NCBI GenBank assembly: GCA_040830545.1
Contig: JBFOMB010000086.1
Coordinates: 20,246 to 84,245 of the forward strand
DNA length: 64,000 nucleotides
Source: HXMU1420-2 sp040830545
Lineage (GTDB): Bacteria > Pseudomonadota > Alphaproteobacteria > Rhodobacterales > Rhodobacteraceae
Reading direction: 5' to 3'
Shown here: positions 11,586 through 20,448 of the stretch, piece after piece
Position numbering within the stretch: position 1 is the first letter of the stretch
Layout of the letters: each line of letters begins with the position of its first letter
Translations under genes and position numbers: made by a program
The notes under the pieces: model-generated
The model's database searches: none
Told to the model about the DNA's origin: nothing
What the model saw: the letters and a program-made list of their open reading frames with translations, nothing else

Positions 11586-11632
11586 CGCCACAACGGCTTC
11601 CTGGCGTGGCGGGAAAAAAACCAATGGAGCAG
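11586..11632 (+). promoter_or_regulatory. SAM/SAH riboswitch upstream of metK
   Basis: The metK leader has stem CGCCAC/GTGGCG (11586-11591 with 11606-11611), the loop motif AACGGCTTCCTG and an A-rich linker leading to AATGGAGC. The SD GGAGC (11626-11630) can pair with GCTTCC (11596-11601), forming the pseudoknot that hides the ribosome site in the SAM/SAH riboswitch class (Rfam RF01727), which is known from Rhodobacterales metK leaders. Translational repression by SAM is expected. Confidence 0.9.
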
Positions 11633-11637
11633 TTTTC

Positions 11638-12819
11638 ATGGCCCGACAGAATTATACGTTCACCTCGGAATCCGTATCCGAGGGGCACCCGGACAAGGTC
11701 TGCGACCGCATTTCCGACGCAGTGCTTGATGCCTTCCTGGCCGAAGAGCCCGAAGCGCGCGTCGCTTGCGAGACATTCGCCACCACCAATCGTGTTGTTA
11801 TCGGCGGTGAAGTCGGGTTGAGCGATCAGGACAAGCTGCACGACTACATGGGCCGGATTGACCAGATCGCCCGCGAATGCATCAAGGATATCGGTTACGA
11901 GCAGGACAAGTTCCACTGGAACACTTGCGAGGTCACAAACCTGCTGCACGAACAATCCGCCCATATCGCGCAAGGCGTGGACGCGGCAGACAACAAGGAC
12001 GAAGGTGCAGGCGATCAGGGCATCATGTTTGGCTATGCCACGACCGAAACCCCTGCGTTGATGCCGGCACCGATCCAGTATTCTCACGCGATCCTGCGGC
12101 GTCTGGCCGAGGTGCGCAAAGATGGCAGCGAACCGGCGCTGGGCCCGGATGCGAAATCGCAGCTGTCCGTGGTTTATGAAGATGGCAAACCGGTTGGCGT
12201 GAGCTCCATCGTGCTGTCGACCCAGCATCTGGATGAGGCGCTCACCTCAGACGACATCCGTGCAATTGTCGCGCCCTATATCCTCGAAGTCCTGCCCGAT
12301 GGTTGGATCAGCGACGCAACCGAGTGGCACGTAAACCCGACCGGCAAATTCGTCATCGGTGGGCCGGATGGTGATGCGGGCCTGACGGGCCGCAAGATCA
12401 TCGTTGACACCTATGGCGGCGCTGCCCCGCATGGCGGCGGCGCGTTCTCGGGCAAGGACCCGACCAAGGTGGACCGTTCGGCAGCCTATGCCGCGCGCTA
12501 TCTGGCGAAAAACGTTGTGGCGGCCGGCATGGCCGAGCGCTGCACGATCCAGCTGAGCTATGCCATCGGCGTCAGTCAGCCGCTGTCGATCTATGCCGAC
12601 ACGCATGGCACCGGTGACGTGGCTCCGGCAGCGATCGAGGCCGCCATCGGGCAGGTCATGGATCTCAGCCCACGCGGCATCCGCCAGCACCTGCAGCTGA
12701 ACAAACCTGTTTATCAACGCACGGCGGCGTATGGCCACTTTGGCCGCGAACCGGATGCGGATGGCGGGTTCAGCTGGGAAAAGACTGATCTGGTCGACGC
12801 GCTCAAAGGCGCAGTCTGA
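11638..12819 (+). CDS. metK: S-adenosylmethionine synthetase
   Basis: A 393-residue enzyme making SAM from methionine and ATP. Signatures are [16 protein letters not shown] at the N-terminus, [12 protein letters not shown] in the middle and [19 protein letters not shown]. The ATG sits 7 nt after the riboswitch-embedded GGAGC. A strong terminator follows. Monocistronic with feedback control by its own product. Confidence 0.98.
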   Translation: MARQNYTFTSESVSEGHPDKVCDRISDAVLDAFLAEEPEARVACETFATTNRVVIGGEVGLSDQDKLHDYMGRIDQIARECIKDIGYEQDKFHWNTCEVTNLLHEQSAHIAQGVDAADNKDEGAGDQGIMFGYATTETPALMPAPIQYSHAILRRLAEVRKDGSEPALGPDAKSQLSVVYEDGKPVGVSSIVLSTQHLDEALTSDDIRAIVAPYILEVLPDGWISDATEWHVNPTGKFVIGGPDGDAGLTGRKIIVDTYGGAAPHGGGAFSGKDPTKVDRSAAYAARYLAKNVVAAGMAERCTIQLSYAIGVSQPLSIYADTHGTGDVAPAAIEAAIGQVMDLSPRGIRQHLQLNKPVYQRTAAYGHFGREPDADGGFSWEKTDLVDALKGAV

Positions 12820-12853
12820 GCCGACGACCACAGGTCACTTTGCGAAAATCAGG

Positions 12854-12890
12854 CAACGCCGTGGACAAACCCACGGCGTTGTTTGTTTTA
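12854..12890 (+). terminator. Intrinsic terminator of metK
   Basis: Perfect 11-bp stem (12854-12864 with 12871-12881), 6-nt loop, followed by TTTGTTTTA. Confidence 0.9.
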
Positions 12891-12925
12891 TGGGCGAACC
12901 TAACCAAAAGCGGAGCCCGTTACTC

Positions 12926-13786
12926 ATGCTGATCGACATTGCCCTGCCGCTGTCTCTTGCGTTCATCATGTTTTCGCTGGGATACGGGTTGACCTTCTCT
13001 GATTTCGGGCGCGTGTTTCGGATACCGCGAGCGGTTCTGTCAGGCGTGGCCTTGCAAGTGGTGGCTGTACCCCTGGTGGCGATGCTGGTGCTGATGCTGG
13101 TCGACCTCCCGCCCGCGCTGGCCTTTGGCGTCATGTTGCTGAGCTTTTGTCCCGGCGGGGTGACTTCCAACATCCTGACAAAGCTGGCCGGTGGAACCGT
13201 GGCGTTGTCGATCACTCTGACGGCTGTGGTCAGCCTGTTGTCGGTGGTCACGGTGCCGATTCTGGTGGCTTGGGCTGCGACCCGGCATCTGGGTGCGGCG
13301 GCCCCGGACATTGACGTGACCTCTGTTGCGATTTCCATGTTTGCGATCACCGCTGTGCCAGTTTTGCTGGGCCTGCTCGCCCGCTTTCTGGCTCCGTCCT
13401 TGGCAGAGAGGACAGAGCCGCGCGTGTCCCTGATCGCGCTGGTCTTGTTTGTCGTAATCGTCGCGGCGGCCTTGGCCACCAACTGGGCGCTGTTTGTGGA
13501 AAACATAGGTACGTTGGGTCCGATCCTGGTGGCGTTGAACGCGGTCCTTCTGCTTTTGGGCGCGCTGGCGGCGCGGGAGCTGGGCTTGTCTGGCGGCGAC
13601 GGTCTGTGCATCTCGATCGAGATGGGCGTGCAGAACGCTGCGCTGGGCATTGCCGTGGCCGGGTTCGTCGCGCAATCTGGCGGCATTCCTGAATACGCCG
13701 TGCCTGCGGCTCTCTATGGGATCACGATGTACATTGTGACAATCCCGGGTATGTTCGTTTTGCGTCTGCTGTTCGGGCGCGGCTGA
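12926..13786 (+). CDS. Bile acid:sodium symporter family transporter
   Basis: A 286-residue membrane protein with about ten hydrophobic segments. LLSFCPGGVTSNILTKLAGG and the later EMGVQNAALGIAVA are the two conserved crossover motifs of the BASS family, which carry small organic acids with sodium. The ATG at 12926 gives a normal first helix; an in-frame ATG at 12890 overlaps the metK terminator and is unlikely. No operon partner indicates the substrate. Confidence 0.88.
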   Translation: MLIDIALPLSLAFIMFSLGYGLTFSDFGRVFRIPRAVLSGVALQVVAVPLVAMLVLMLVDLPPALAFGVMLLSFCPGGVTSNILTKLAGGTVALSITLTAVVSLLSVVTVPILVAWAATRHLGAAAPDIDVTSVAISMFAITAVPVLLGLLARFLAPSLAERTEPRVSLIALVLFVVIVAAALATNWALFVENIGTLGPILVALNAVLLLLGALAARELGLSGGDGLCISIEMGVQNAALGIAVAGFVAQSGGIPEYAVPAALYGITMYIVTIPGMFVLRLLFGRG

Positions 13787-13810
13787 GATTTCAACAGGGC
13801 CGGGCACCGG

Positions 13811-14473
13811 ATGACCATCAAAACCGTATTGTCTTTCATCGCGGCCTGTTGTTTTGGAGCTGTGGTCTTCGCCGAAACCGCGCCGAAGTTCGAGATCGTG
13901 GGCGACACGCTGCACTATGACACGGAACGCCCTGACGGCGCCCCGGATGCAGAAATTGACGACGAAGACCTGGACACGTTGCGCACCCTTCTGCGCGACA
14001 ATCGCGGGATCACGACGCTGGAGATCAACAGCGCGGGTGGTGACGTTTACGCAGCCTACGAAATCGCGCGGGTGGTGACGGATTTCGGGTTGGACACGGT
14101 GGTGGCCAAAGAATGCAGCAGCGCCTGTGTCACGGTCTTTTTGGCGGGCGATGGGCGGCGCATGCGGCTGGGGGCCAGCATCGGGTTTCACCAGACGTCA
14201 TGGTCTGCGGCCTCTATCGAACGGTATTTCGAGCGCAACCGCGAGCGGCGGGGTTGGGCGACGCCGTTTGAGTTCACGTCATGGGTCTACCGCGACACCC
14301 AGACCGAGGTGCATTCGGTGCTGGAATACATGGTGGACCGGGGTGTCGATCCGCTGTTTGCAATTGAAACCATCGGGGTCGAGAACACCGATATGTGGTT
14401 TCCTTCCCGCTTACGCCTGATGGCGGCGGGTGTGTTGCGCGACCCGCAAGCGGCGTCCGTCCCGACCGAGTAA
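13811..14473 (+). CDS. Secreted ClpP/crotonase-fold protein (COG3904 type)
   Basis: A 220-residue protein with a signal peptide (residues 1-21, AVVFAE) and a ClpP-like fold. EINSAGGDVYAAYEIA is the conserved glycine-rich turn, S104 lies in CSSACV at the nucleophile position, and H127 lies in GFHQTS at the His position. It is therefore a candidate periplasmic serine protease; the third acid residue cannot be assigned. Two Cys flank the nucleophile. It follows the BASS gene by 24 bp on the same strand. The start ATG at 13811 has only a weak SD. Confidence 0.75.
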   Translation: MTIKTVLSFIAACCFGAVVFAETAPKFEIVGDTLHYDTERPDGAPDAEIDDEDLDTLRTLLRDNRGITTLEINSAGGDVYAAYEIARVVTDFGLDTVVAKECSSACVTVFLAGDGRRMRLGASIGFHQTSWSAASIERYFERNRERRGWATPFEFTSWVYRDTQTEVHSVLEYMVDRGVDPLFAIETIGVENTDMWFPSRLRLMAAGVLRDPQAASVPTE

Positions 14474-14526
14474 ACCTGCCTCCGGTCCCCGTTGAACTTG
14501 CTCCCAACTGGCGCTATTGCCGCGCC

Positions 14527-15228
14527 ATGACCCATCCCGAACGCCCCCGACGCAATTTTTATGGCCGCTTTAAAGGCAAGGCCCTGAAGGACAGCCAGAA
14601 ACGTTATCTGTCCGAGGATCTGGCCGCCTTGTCCCCCGGCCCGGTGGATTGGGACGTGAACCCGTCGCGGACGACATTGGACCTCGACGCATTGTTTGGC
14701 GGACGCCCGGTCTGGCTGGAGGTCGGGTTTGGCGGTGGCGAACATCTGGTGCATCAGGCCACTCAGAACCCGGATGTGGGTATCATCGGGGCCGAACCCT
14801 ATATCAACGGAGTCGCCATGCTGTTGGGCAAGATCCGGCGCGCGGGCGCGGACAATCTGGCGATCCATCCCGGTGATGCACGGGATCTGATGGACGTGCT
14901 GCCAGCAGCGTCGATTGCGCGGGCATTCCTGCTCTATCCTGATCCATGGCCAAAAACCCGCCACCATCGTCGCCGTTTTGTGACACCCGAACATCTGGAA
15001 CCGCTGCACCGCGTGATGGAACCCGGCGCGGTCCTGCGGGTGGCGACAGACATCCCGGACTATGTGCGCCAGACACTGGAAGAGGTGCCCAAGGCGGGGT
15101 TCGAATGGCTGGCGGAGCGTCCTGTGGACTGGCGTGAACCATGGGACGACTGGCTCAGTACACGCTATGAACAAAAGGCGCTGCGTGAAGGGCGCACGCC
15201 GCACTACCTGACCTTCCGCCGCCGCTGA
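14527..15228 (+). CDS. trmB: tRNA (guanine-N7)-methyltransferase
   Basis: A 233-residue class I SAM methyltransferase forming m7G46 in t[14 protein letters not shown] is the typical alphaproteobacterial start, [10 protein letters not shown] the SAM site, and [18 protein letters not shown] the TrmB signature with the catalytic Asp. The ATG at 14527 gives normal length. It is commonly next to metK in this group. Confidence 0.96.
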   Translation: MTHPERPRRNFYGRFKGKALKDSQKRYLSEDLAALSPGPVDWDVNPSRTTLDLDALFGGRPVWLEVGFGGGEHLVHQATQNPDVGIIGAEPYINGVAMLLGKIRRAGADNLAIHPGDARDLMDVLPAASIARAFLLYPDPWPKTRHHRRRFVTPEHLEPLHRVMEPGAVLRVATDIPDYVRQTLEEVPKAGFEWLAERPVDWREPWDDWLSTRYEQKALREGRTPHYLTFRRR

Positions 15229-15283
15229 TTGCACATGTCCGGGCCGTCCGTTATCACGGCGCGGAACTGCAAGGATTTTCGCC

Positions 15284-16636
15284 ATGTCCTCTCACGGCAC
15301 GCCCATTCCCATGACCTCTCGCCCTTGTGGGCCGCTGACCGGGACGGCTGATGTGCCCGGCGACAAATCGGTGTCGCACCGGTCGCTGATCCTGGGCGCA
15401 ATGGCCGTCGGCGAAACGCAGATTTCCGGCCTCTTGGAGGGCGAGGATGTGCTGGACACGGCCAAGGCGATGCGTGCCTTTGGGGCCGAGGTTACAGATC
15501 ACGGCGGCGGCGAGTGGAGCGTGCATGGCGTCGGCGTCGGCGGGTTTGCCGAGCCTGAGAACGTGATTGATTGCGGGAACTCCGGGACCGGTGTGCGGCT
15601 GATCATGGGCGCGATGGCGACCACGCCGATCACGGCGACCTTTACCGGGGATGCGAGCCTGAACAAACGCCCGATGGCGCGGGTGACCGATCCGCTGGCG
15701 CTGTTCGGAACGCAGTCCGTGGGGCGTGAAGGCGGGCGGTTGCCGATGACACTGGTCGGCGCGGCAGACCCGGTGCCGGTGGAATACACGACGTCCGTGC
15801 CGTCGGCGCAGGTGAAGTCTGCTGTGCTGCTGGCGGGATTGAATGCCCCAGGTCAGACCGTGGTGATCGAACGCGAGGCGACGCGCGACCATACAGAACG
15901 TATGTTGGCGGGCTTTGGGGCAGAGATCACGACGGAAGAGACCGAAGAAGGCCGCCGGATCACGCTGACCGGACGTCCGGAGCTGAAACCGCAGACCATT
16001 GCTGTTCCCCGTGACCCGTCGAGCGCGGCTTTCCCGGTTTGCGCCGCGTTGCTGGTGCCTGGGTCGGATGTGTTGGTGCCCGGCATCGGGCTGAACCCCA
16101 CTCGGGCCGGGCTCTATACCACGTTGCAGGACATGGGCGCTGATCTGACCTTCGAAAACATGCGCGATGAGGGAGGGGAGCCCGTAGCCGACCTGCGCGC
16201 GCGGTACTCGCCCGACATGAAGGGCATCGAGGTGCCGCCAGAGCGTGCGGCCAGCATGATCGACGAATACCCGGTGCTGTCCGTCGTCGCGGCCAATGCA
16301 ACCGGACAGACCATGATGCGCGGCGTGAAAGAGCTGCGCGTGAAGGAAAGCGACCGGATTGACGCCATGGCCGTGGGCTTGCGCGCCAACGGGATCGAGG
16401 TGGATGAAGGCGAAGATTGGTGGGCCGTCACAGGTGTGGGACCGGGCGGAGTGCCCGGTGGCGCGACCTGCGCGAGCCATTTGGATCACCGGATCGCGAT
16501 GTCCTTCCTGATCCTTGGCATGGCAGCGCAAAAACCCGTTTCCGTGGATGACGGCGGGCCGATTGCCACGTCCTTCCCGATCTTCGAACCGTTGATGGCG
16601 GCCTTGGGCGCGCAGCTGGTGCGGGGGAACGCGTGA
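15284..16636 (+). CDS. aroA: 3-phosphoshikimate 1-carboxyvinyltransferase (EPSP synthase)
   Basis: A 450-residue shikimate-pathway enzyme joining PEP to shikimate-3-phosphate. Landmarks are [14 protein letters not shown], the PEP loop GNSGTGVRL with Gly101, NKRPMARV, and ELRVKESDR. Overall wording ([37 protein letters not shown]) is nearest to class II enzymes, though residue 101 is Gly and not the Ala known from the Agrobacterium CP4 enzyme. AAGGA precedes the ATG. The stop overlaps cmk by 4 bp. Confidence 0.97.
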   Translation: MSSHGTPIPMTSRPCGPLTGTADVPGDKSVSHRSLILGAMAVGETQISGLLEGEDVLDTAKAMRAFGAEVTDHGGGEWSVHGVGVGGFAEPENVIDCGNSGTGVRLIMGAMATTPITATFTGDASLNKRPMARVTDPLALFGTQSVGREGGRLPMTLVGAADPVPVEYTTSVPSAQVKSAVLLAGLNAPGQTVVIEREATRDHTERMLAGFGAEITTEETEEGRRITLTGRPELKPQTIAVPRDPSSAAFPVCAALLVPGSDVLVPGIGLNPTRAGLYTTLQDMGADLTFENMRDEGGEPVADLRARYSPDMKGIEVPPERAASMIDEYPVLSVVAANATGQTMMRGVKELRVKESDRIDAMAVGLRANGIEVDEGEDWWAVTGVGPGGVPGGATCASHLDHRIAMSFLILGMAAQKPVSVDDGGPIATSFPIFEPLMAALGAQLVRGNA

Positions 16637-17247
16637 GCTTTACCGTTGCAATTGACGGGCCGGCAGCAGCGGGCAAAGGCACCATCTCGCGCGCAGTGGC
16701 TGATCATTTCGGGTTCGCGCATCTGGATACAGGGCTGCTTTACCGCGTGGTAGGTGCGCGTACCTTGGAGGGCGAACAGGCGACTGAGGCCGCGCTGGCC
16801 CTGACACCCGAGGATTTGCAGCGCGAGGATCTGCGCACGCCGGACGTGGCACAGGCCGCCAGCAAGGCGGCCGTCATCCCTGAGGTGCGCGCGGCCTTGC
16901 TGGACTTTCAACGAGCCTTCGCCCGCCGGGCTGGCGGCGCGGTGCTGGACGGGCGCGACATCGGCACGGTGATTTGCCCGGAGGCAGAAGTGAAGCTGTA
17001 CGTCACCGCCAGCGCGGAGGTCCGTGCCGAACGGCGGTTTCTGGAACTCACTGGCAACGGTATGACCGTGAACCGGGACGATGTGCTGGCTGATGTGATC
17101 GCGCGGGACCGCCGGGATATGGATCGCGCTGATGCGCCGCTGAAACCGGCGGACGATGCTGTGACCATCGACACGTCTGACATGAGTATCGAGGCAGCGA
17201 TTGCAGCAGCCTTGGACGCAGTCAACGTGCGTCGCGTGGGCGACTGA
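16633..17247 (+). CDS. cmk: Cytidylate kinase
   Basis: A 204-residue kinase phosphorylating CMP and dCMP. The P-loop GPAAAGKGT is at residues 9-17, LDTGLLYR follows, and [10 protein letters not shown] and [13 protein letters not shown] are the Cmk signatures. The GTG at 16633 overlaps the aroA stop (GTGA). In many Alphaproteobacteria rpsA comes next; here five other genes intervene. Confidence 0.97.
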   Translation: MSFTVAIDGPAAAGKGTISRAVADHFGFAHLDTGLLYRVVGARTLEGEQATEAALALTPEDLQREDLRTPDVAQAASKAAVIPEVRAALLDFQRAFARRAGGAVLDGRDIGTVICPEAEVKLYVTASAEVRAERRFLELTGNGMTVNRDDVLADVIARDRRDMDRADAPLKPADDAVTIDTSDMSIEAAIAAALDAVNVRRVGD

Positions 17248-17322
17248 ACAAAATTCACCAAACCGTGCTTTGGCAGAGGCGGAATTCGGGCATAGGTTTG
17301 TGGATCAGCACGGAGCCCTCTC

Positions 17323-17877
17323 ATGACCGCAAAACCTCTGTTCGCCTTTCTGATTACCCTGTTTCTGGCCACCCCGCTTTGGGCGCAGGAGACAACGGCG
17401 AAATCGGATCAATCGCCCGAGCCGCCGATGACTCTGGAGCGGCTTGCACAGATTGTCACCGCCATCGATCCGGATGCCCGTATTGCCCAGGGTCGCACGT
17501 TTGAACTGACGATCGACGATGTGCCGGTTCTGATCGTGACAGACCCGGTTGCGGATCGCATGCGTGCGTTGGTGCCGATCCGGTCGGCGGACGGGCTGAC
17601 CGAGGACGAGATAATGCGCTTGATGCAGGCGAATTTCGACACGGCTCTGGATGCGCGATATGCGGTCGCAAACGGTCGACTTTGGGGGGCCTACATCCAC
17701 CCGCTGTCACCGCTAAACCGGGTGCAGCTGCTGTCCGGTCTGGCCCAGACGGTCAACGTGGCCAAGACCTATGGCACGTTCTATTCCGGTGGGGCAGGCC
17801 ATTTTGGCGGCGGGGACAGCAATCAGCTATATCAGGAGTTGTTCGAGGATCTGCTTAAGAAGGGTGAGGAGTTGTAG
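17323..17877 (+). CDS. Secreted YbjN-like protein
   Basis: A 184-residue protein with a signal peptide (residues 1-21, LWAQE). The following region (TLERLAQIVTAIDPDARI, VPVLIVTDPVADRMRALVPI, MRLMQANFDTALDARYAVANGRLWGAYIHPLSPL) has the alternating pattern of the YbjN / type III chaperone-like fold. The C-terminus is Gly-rich (GGAGHFGGGDSN). Its role is unknown; periplasmic location is inferred. GGAG precedes the ATG at 17323. Confidence 0.7.
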   Translation: MTAKPLFAFLITLFLATPLWAQETTAKSDQSPEPPMTLERLAQIVTAIDPDARIAQGRTFELTIDDVPVLIVTDPVADRMRALVPIRSADGLTEDEIMRLMQANFDTALDARYAVANGRLWGAYIHPLSPLNRVQLLSGLAQTVNVAKTYGTFYSGGAGHFGGGDSNQLYQELFEDLLKKGEEL

Positions 17878-17993
17878 GCAACGCCAAAAGGATCCCACGT
17901 CACTTTCCCTGGTCATTTGTCGCGCCTTGCGGGTCATTGCGAATGCCATATATGCGACAGTGAACATATTCAGTATCCCCGAAAGGATCATCC

Positions 17994-18635
17994 GTGACCC
18001 AGCCCCGTTTCCTCGACCAGCTGCAGTGGCGCTACGCAACCAAGAAAATGGACCCGACCCGCGCTGTGCCACAGGACAAGGTCGATCAGATCGTTGAGGC
18101 GATCCGTATGGCACCAACCTCCAGCGGCACCCAGCCGTTTGAGCTGTTCGTGATCACCAACGACGACATCCGTGCGCAGATTCAGGCCGTGGCCCATGAT
18201 CAGGCGCAGGTCACCGAAGGGTCGCACCTGTTGGTATTCGCGGCGTGGGACAATTACTCCGCTGACCGAATTGACGCGGTGTCCGACCAGTTGCTGGAAG
18301 AACGCGGCGATCTGCCGTTGATCCGTCAGTATTACGACAACCTCAAGGCAATGTACCTGCCGCGCGAGGCCGAGGTGAACTACAATCACGCGGCCCGTCA
18401 GGCCTATATCGCGCTGGGCTTTGCCATGGCGGCTGCGGCTGAACTGGAAGTGGACTCCACCCCGATGGAAGGGTTCGATCCGGTCAAAGTGGACAAAATT
18501 CTGGGGCTGGCGGATCGTGGCCTGCGCTCGGTCGTGCTGTTGCCGTTGGGCTATCGTGACGCGTCAAATGATTGGCTGCTGCCGATGAAAAAGTCGCGCA
18601 AGCCGCAGGACACGATGGTGACGCAGATCGCCTGA
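17994..18635 (+). CDS. Nitroreductase family FMN enzyme (NfsB-like)
   Basis: A 213-residue NAD(P)H-dependent flavoenzyme. RYATKKMDPTR and RMAPTSSGTQPFE are the FMN-binding signatures near the N-terminus, and GLADRGLRSVVLLPLGYRD is the C-terminal one. Length and wording fit the NfsB/dihydropteridine reductase branch, cytoplasmic homodimers with broad quinone or nitro substrates. The GTG at 17994 follows AAAGGA. It converges on the LysR gene. Confidence 0.88.
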   Translation: MTQPRFLDQLQWRYATKKMDPTRAVPQDKVDQIVEAIRMAPTSSGTQPFELFVITNDDIRAQIQAVAHDQAQVTEGSHLLVFAAWDNYSADRIDAVSDQLLEERGDLPLIRQYYDNLKAMYLPREAEVNYNHAARQAYIALGFAMAAAAELEVDSTPMEGFDPVKVDKILGLADRGLRSVVLLPLGYRDASNDWLLPMKKSRKPQDTMVTQIA

Positions 18636-18659
18636 TGCTGGTCTGACTGGTCGGGGTGA

Positions 18660-19529
18660 TCAGTCTGCCCCGGCGTGTTGCAAAATCCAATGCGTCACCG
18701 CGATCAATGCCGCGCGCGGTGACGAAGCCCGCCTCGCCAGAAGATAGAAATCCCCCGCAGCTTGCATCACATGTGATGTAATCTGGATCAGGTGTCCCGC
18801 AGCGATGTCCCGCTCGACAAGGAAGCGACTGGCGAGAGTTACACCTTGTCCTGCATTTGCCGCATCAATCGCCAGCGCAGTCTGGCTCAGCTGCAATCCC
18901 CGTCCGCTTTGATCCGACAGACCCAAATCCGCTAGAAACCGTGGCCAAAGGGCGTGGCTGTCATGAATCTTGGGCAACGTTTGCAGGGTTTCATGCGTGA
19001 CTGGCACTGTGTCCACAATATGAGGCGCAGCAACCGCGATGATGTCCTGCTGGAACAGCAGATGTGCATCCAGGCTGGCCCCGAATGGTGGATTGCCGTG
19101 GCGAACGGCAAGATCGATGCCGTCCGAGTGAAACCGTGACACCTGTTCAGTCGCGATGATCCGCAGGTCAATTTCTGGATGCTGTTCTGTGAAAGCGGGA
19201 AGGTTCGGGATCAGCCATTTGGAGGCAAAGGTCGGTGTGACACTGATCAGAACCTTGTCCGCCTGAGGTTGCAGAGTCTCGGTCGCGTCGCGCAATATGG
19301 CAAACGCCGCCTGAACCTGTGCGTGATAGCTGCGCCCGGCGGGTGTGAAATGCAGCCCCTTTGCGTGCCGTTCGAACAGCGTCACGCCCAAATGTGCCTC
19401 CAGTCCACGAATATGCTGTGCGACGGCCCCCTGCGTGACGACAAGCTGATCGGCAGCACCGCGAAAGGTCAGGCAGCGACCAGCCTCGTCAAAGGCACGG
19501 AGGGCATTGAGCGGGGGCAGGTTGGTCAT
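18660..19529 (-). CDS. LysR-family regulator, GcvA-like
   Basis: A 289-residue regulator. The winged helix-turn-helix is at about residues 18-40 (FRGAADQLVVTQGAVAQHIRGLE) and LPPLNALRAFDEAGR is the GcvA-branch start. The effector domain fills the rest. It is divergent from the SDR gene at 19625, its likely target. No SD precedes the ATG at 19529 and a perfect dyad at 19534-19550 lies directly in front of it, which suggests tight autoregulation and a short or absent leader. Confidence 0.9.
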   Translation of the reverse strand: MTNLPPLNALRAFDEAGRCLTFRGAADQLVVTQGAVAQHIRGLEAHLGVTLFERHAKGLHFTPAGRSYHAQVQAAFAILRDATETLQPQADKVLISVTPTFASKWLIPNLPAFTEQHPEIDLRIIATEQVSRFHSDGIDLAVRHGNPPFGASLDAHLLFQQDIIAVAAPHIVDTVPVTHETLQTLPKIHDSHALWPRFLADLGLSDQSGRGLQLSQTALAIDAANAGQGVTLASRFLVERDIAAGHLIQITSHVMQAAGDFYLLARRASSPRAALIAVTHWILQHAGAD

Positions 19530-19533
19530 ACTG

Positions 19534-19550
19534 CTGTAGTAAAACTACAG
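19534..19550. promoter_or_regulatory. Palindromic operator between lysR and SDR genes
   Basis: Perfect dyad CTGTAGT-AAA-ACTACAG, containing the T-N11-A pattern of LysR-type sites, 4 bp from the LysR start codon and 75 bp from the SDR start. Probable binding site of the LysR protein. Confidence 0.6.
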
Positions 19551-19624
19551 GCATGATGCGTCAAATCTGACTTCTCTGCTTTCCTGACCGTGATATTTAT
19601 TGACCAAACGAGATGGAGAATGTG

Positions 19625-20329
19625 ATGGCAGTAGAAAAAGTAGCGTTGGTAACGGCGGGTGGCTCAGGCATGGGTGCAGATGCTGCCCGGCGGTTGGCGG
19701 CAGACGGGTTTCACGTTGGTGTCCTATCGTCTTCGGGCAAGGGCGAGGCGCTGGGCAAAGAACTGGGCGGGTTTGGCGTGACCGGGTCGAACCTGTCGGG
19801 CGAGTCCTTGCAAGCCTTGGTCGATGGCGCGGTGGAGCGTTGGGGGCGTGTTGACGTTCTGGTCAATTCTGCCGGGCATGGCCCCAAGGGTGCGGTTTTG
19901 GAGATGTCGGACGACGACTGGCATCAGGGAGTGGAAGTGTACCTAATGAACGTGATCCGCCCAACGCGCATGGTGACACCAGTGATGCAGCAGAATGGCG
20001 GCGGGGCGATCATCAACATTTCGACCTTCGCGGCCTTTGAACCCGATCCACTGTTCCCGACCTCGGGTGTGTTCCGGGCCGGGTTGGCGGCGTTTTCCAA
20101 GCTGTTTGCGGACAAATACGCGGCGGACAACATTCGCATGAACAACATCTTGCCGGGCTTCATCGACAGCCTGCCCGAGACCGAGGATCGCCGCGCGCGT
20201 ATACCGTTGGGACGCTATGGACATACGGCTGAAGTGTCATCGCTGATCTCCTGGCTGGCTTCGGAGGATGGCGGTTACATGACCGGCCAAAACCTGCGGG
20301 TCGATGGTGGGCTGACCCGCTCGGTCTGA
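19625..20329 (+). CDS. SDR-fold protein with degenerate catalytic motif
   Basis: A 234-residue short-chain dehydrogenase/reductase. The nucleotide loop TAGGSGMGADAARRLA and NSAG are present, and the C-terminus MTGQNLRVDGG is classical. The active-site YxxxK is not: the region reads TSGVFRAGLAAF, aligning S147 with the Tyr and R151 with the Lys. It may bind NAD(P) without ordinary reductase chemistry. The ATG at 19625 is preceded by GGAG. Divergent from a LysR regulator that probably controls it. Confidence 0.8.
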   Translation: MAVEKVALVTAGGSGMGADAARRLAADGFHVGVLSSSGKGEALGKELGGFGVTGSNLSGESLQALVDGAVERWGRVDVLVNSAGHGPKGAVLEMSDDDWHQGVEVYLMNVIRPTRMVTPVMQQNGGGAIINISTFAAFEPDPLFPTSGVFRAGLAAFSKLFADKYAADNIRMNNILPGFIDSLPETEDRRARIPLGRYGHTAEVSSLISWLASEDGGYMTGQNLRVDGGLTRSV

Positions 20330-20448
20330 GAACCTAGCACAGTCAGCACTTCGCCCTTTTACCCAAGGGCAAGCCGGTGTAGGTGCAGGGCCGGGCGCAA
20401 TGGCGTCCGGCCTTCCTACATTTCTGGTCACAAACGGGACGGACTGCA

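Noticed and set aside
15284..16636. Expectation that a class II EPSP synthase carries the CP4-type Ala in its PEP loop
   Set aside because: The loop reads N-S-G-T-G with Gly101, so that particular feature is not present.
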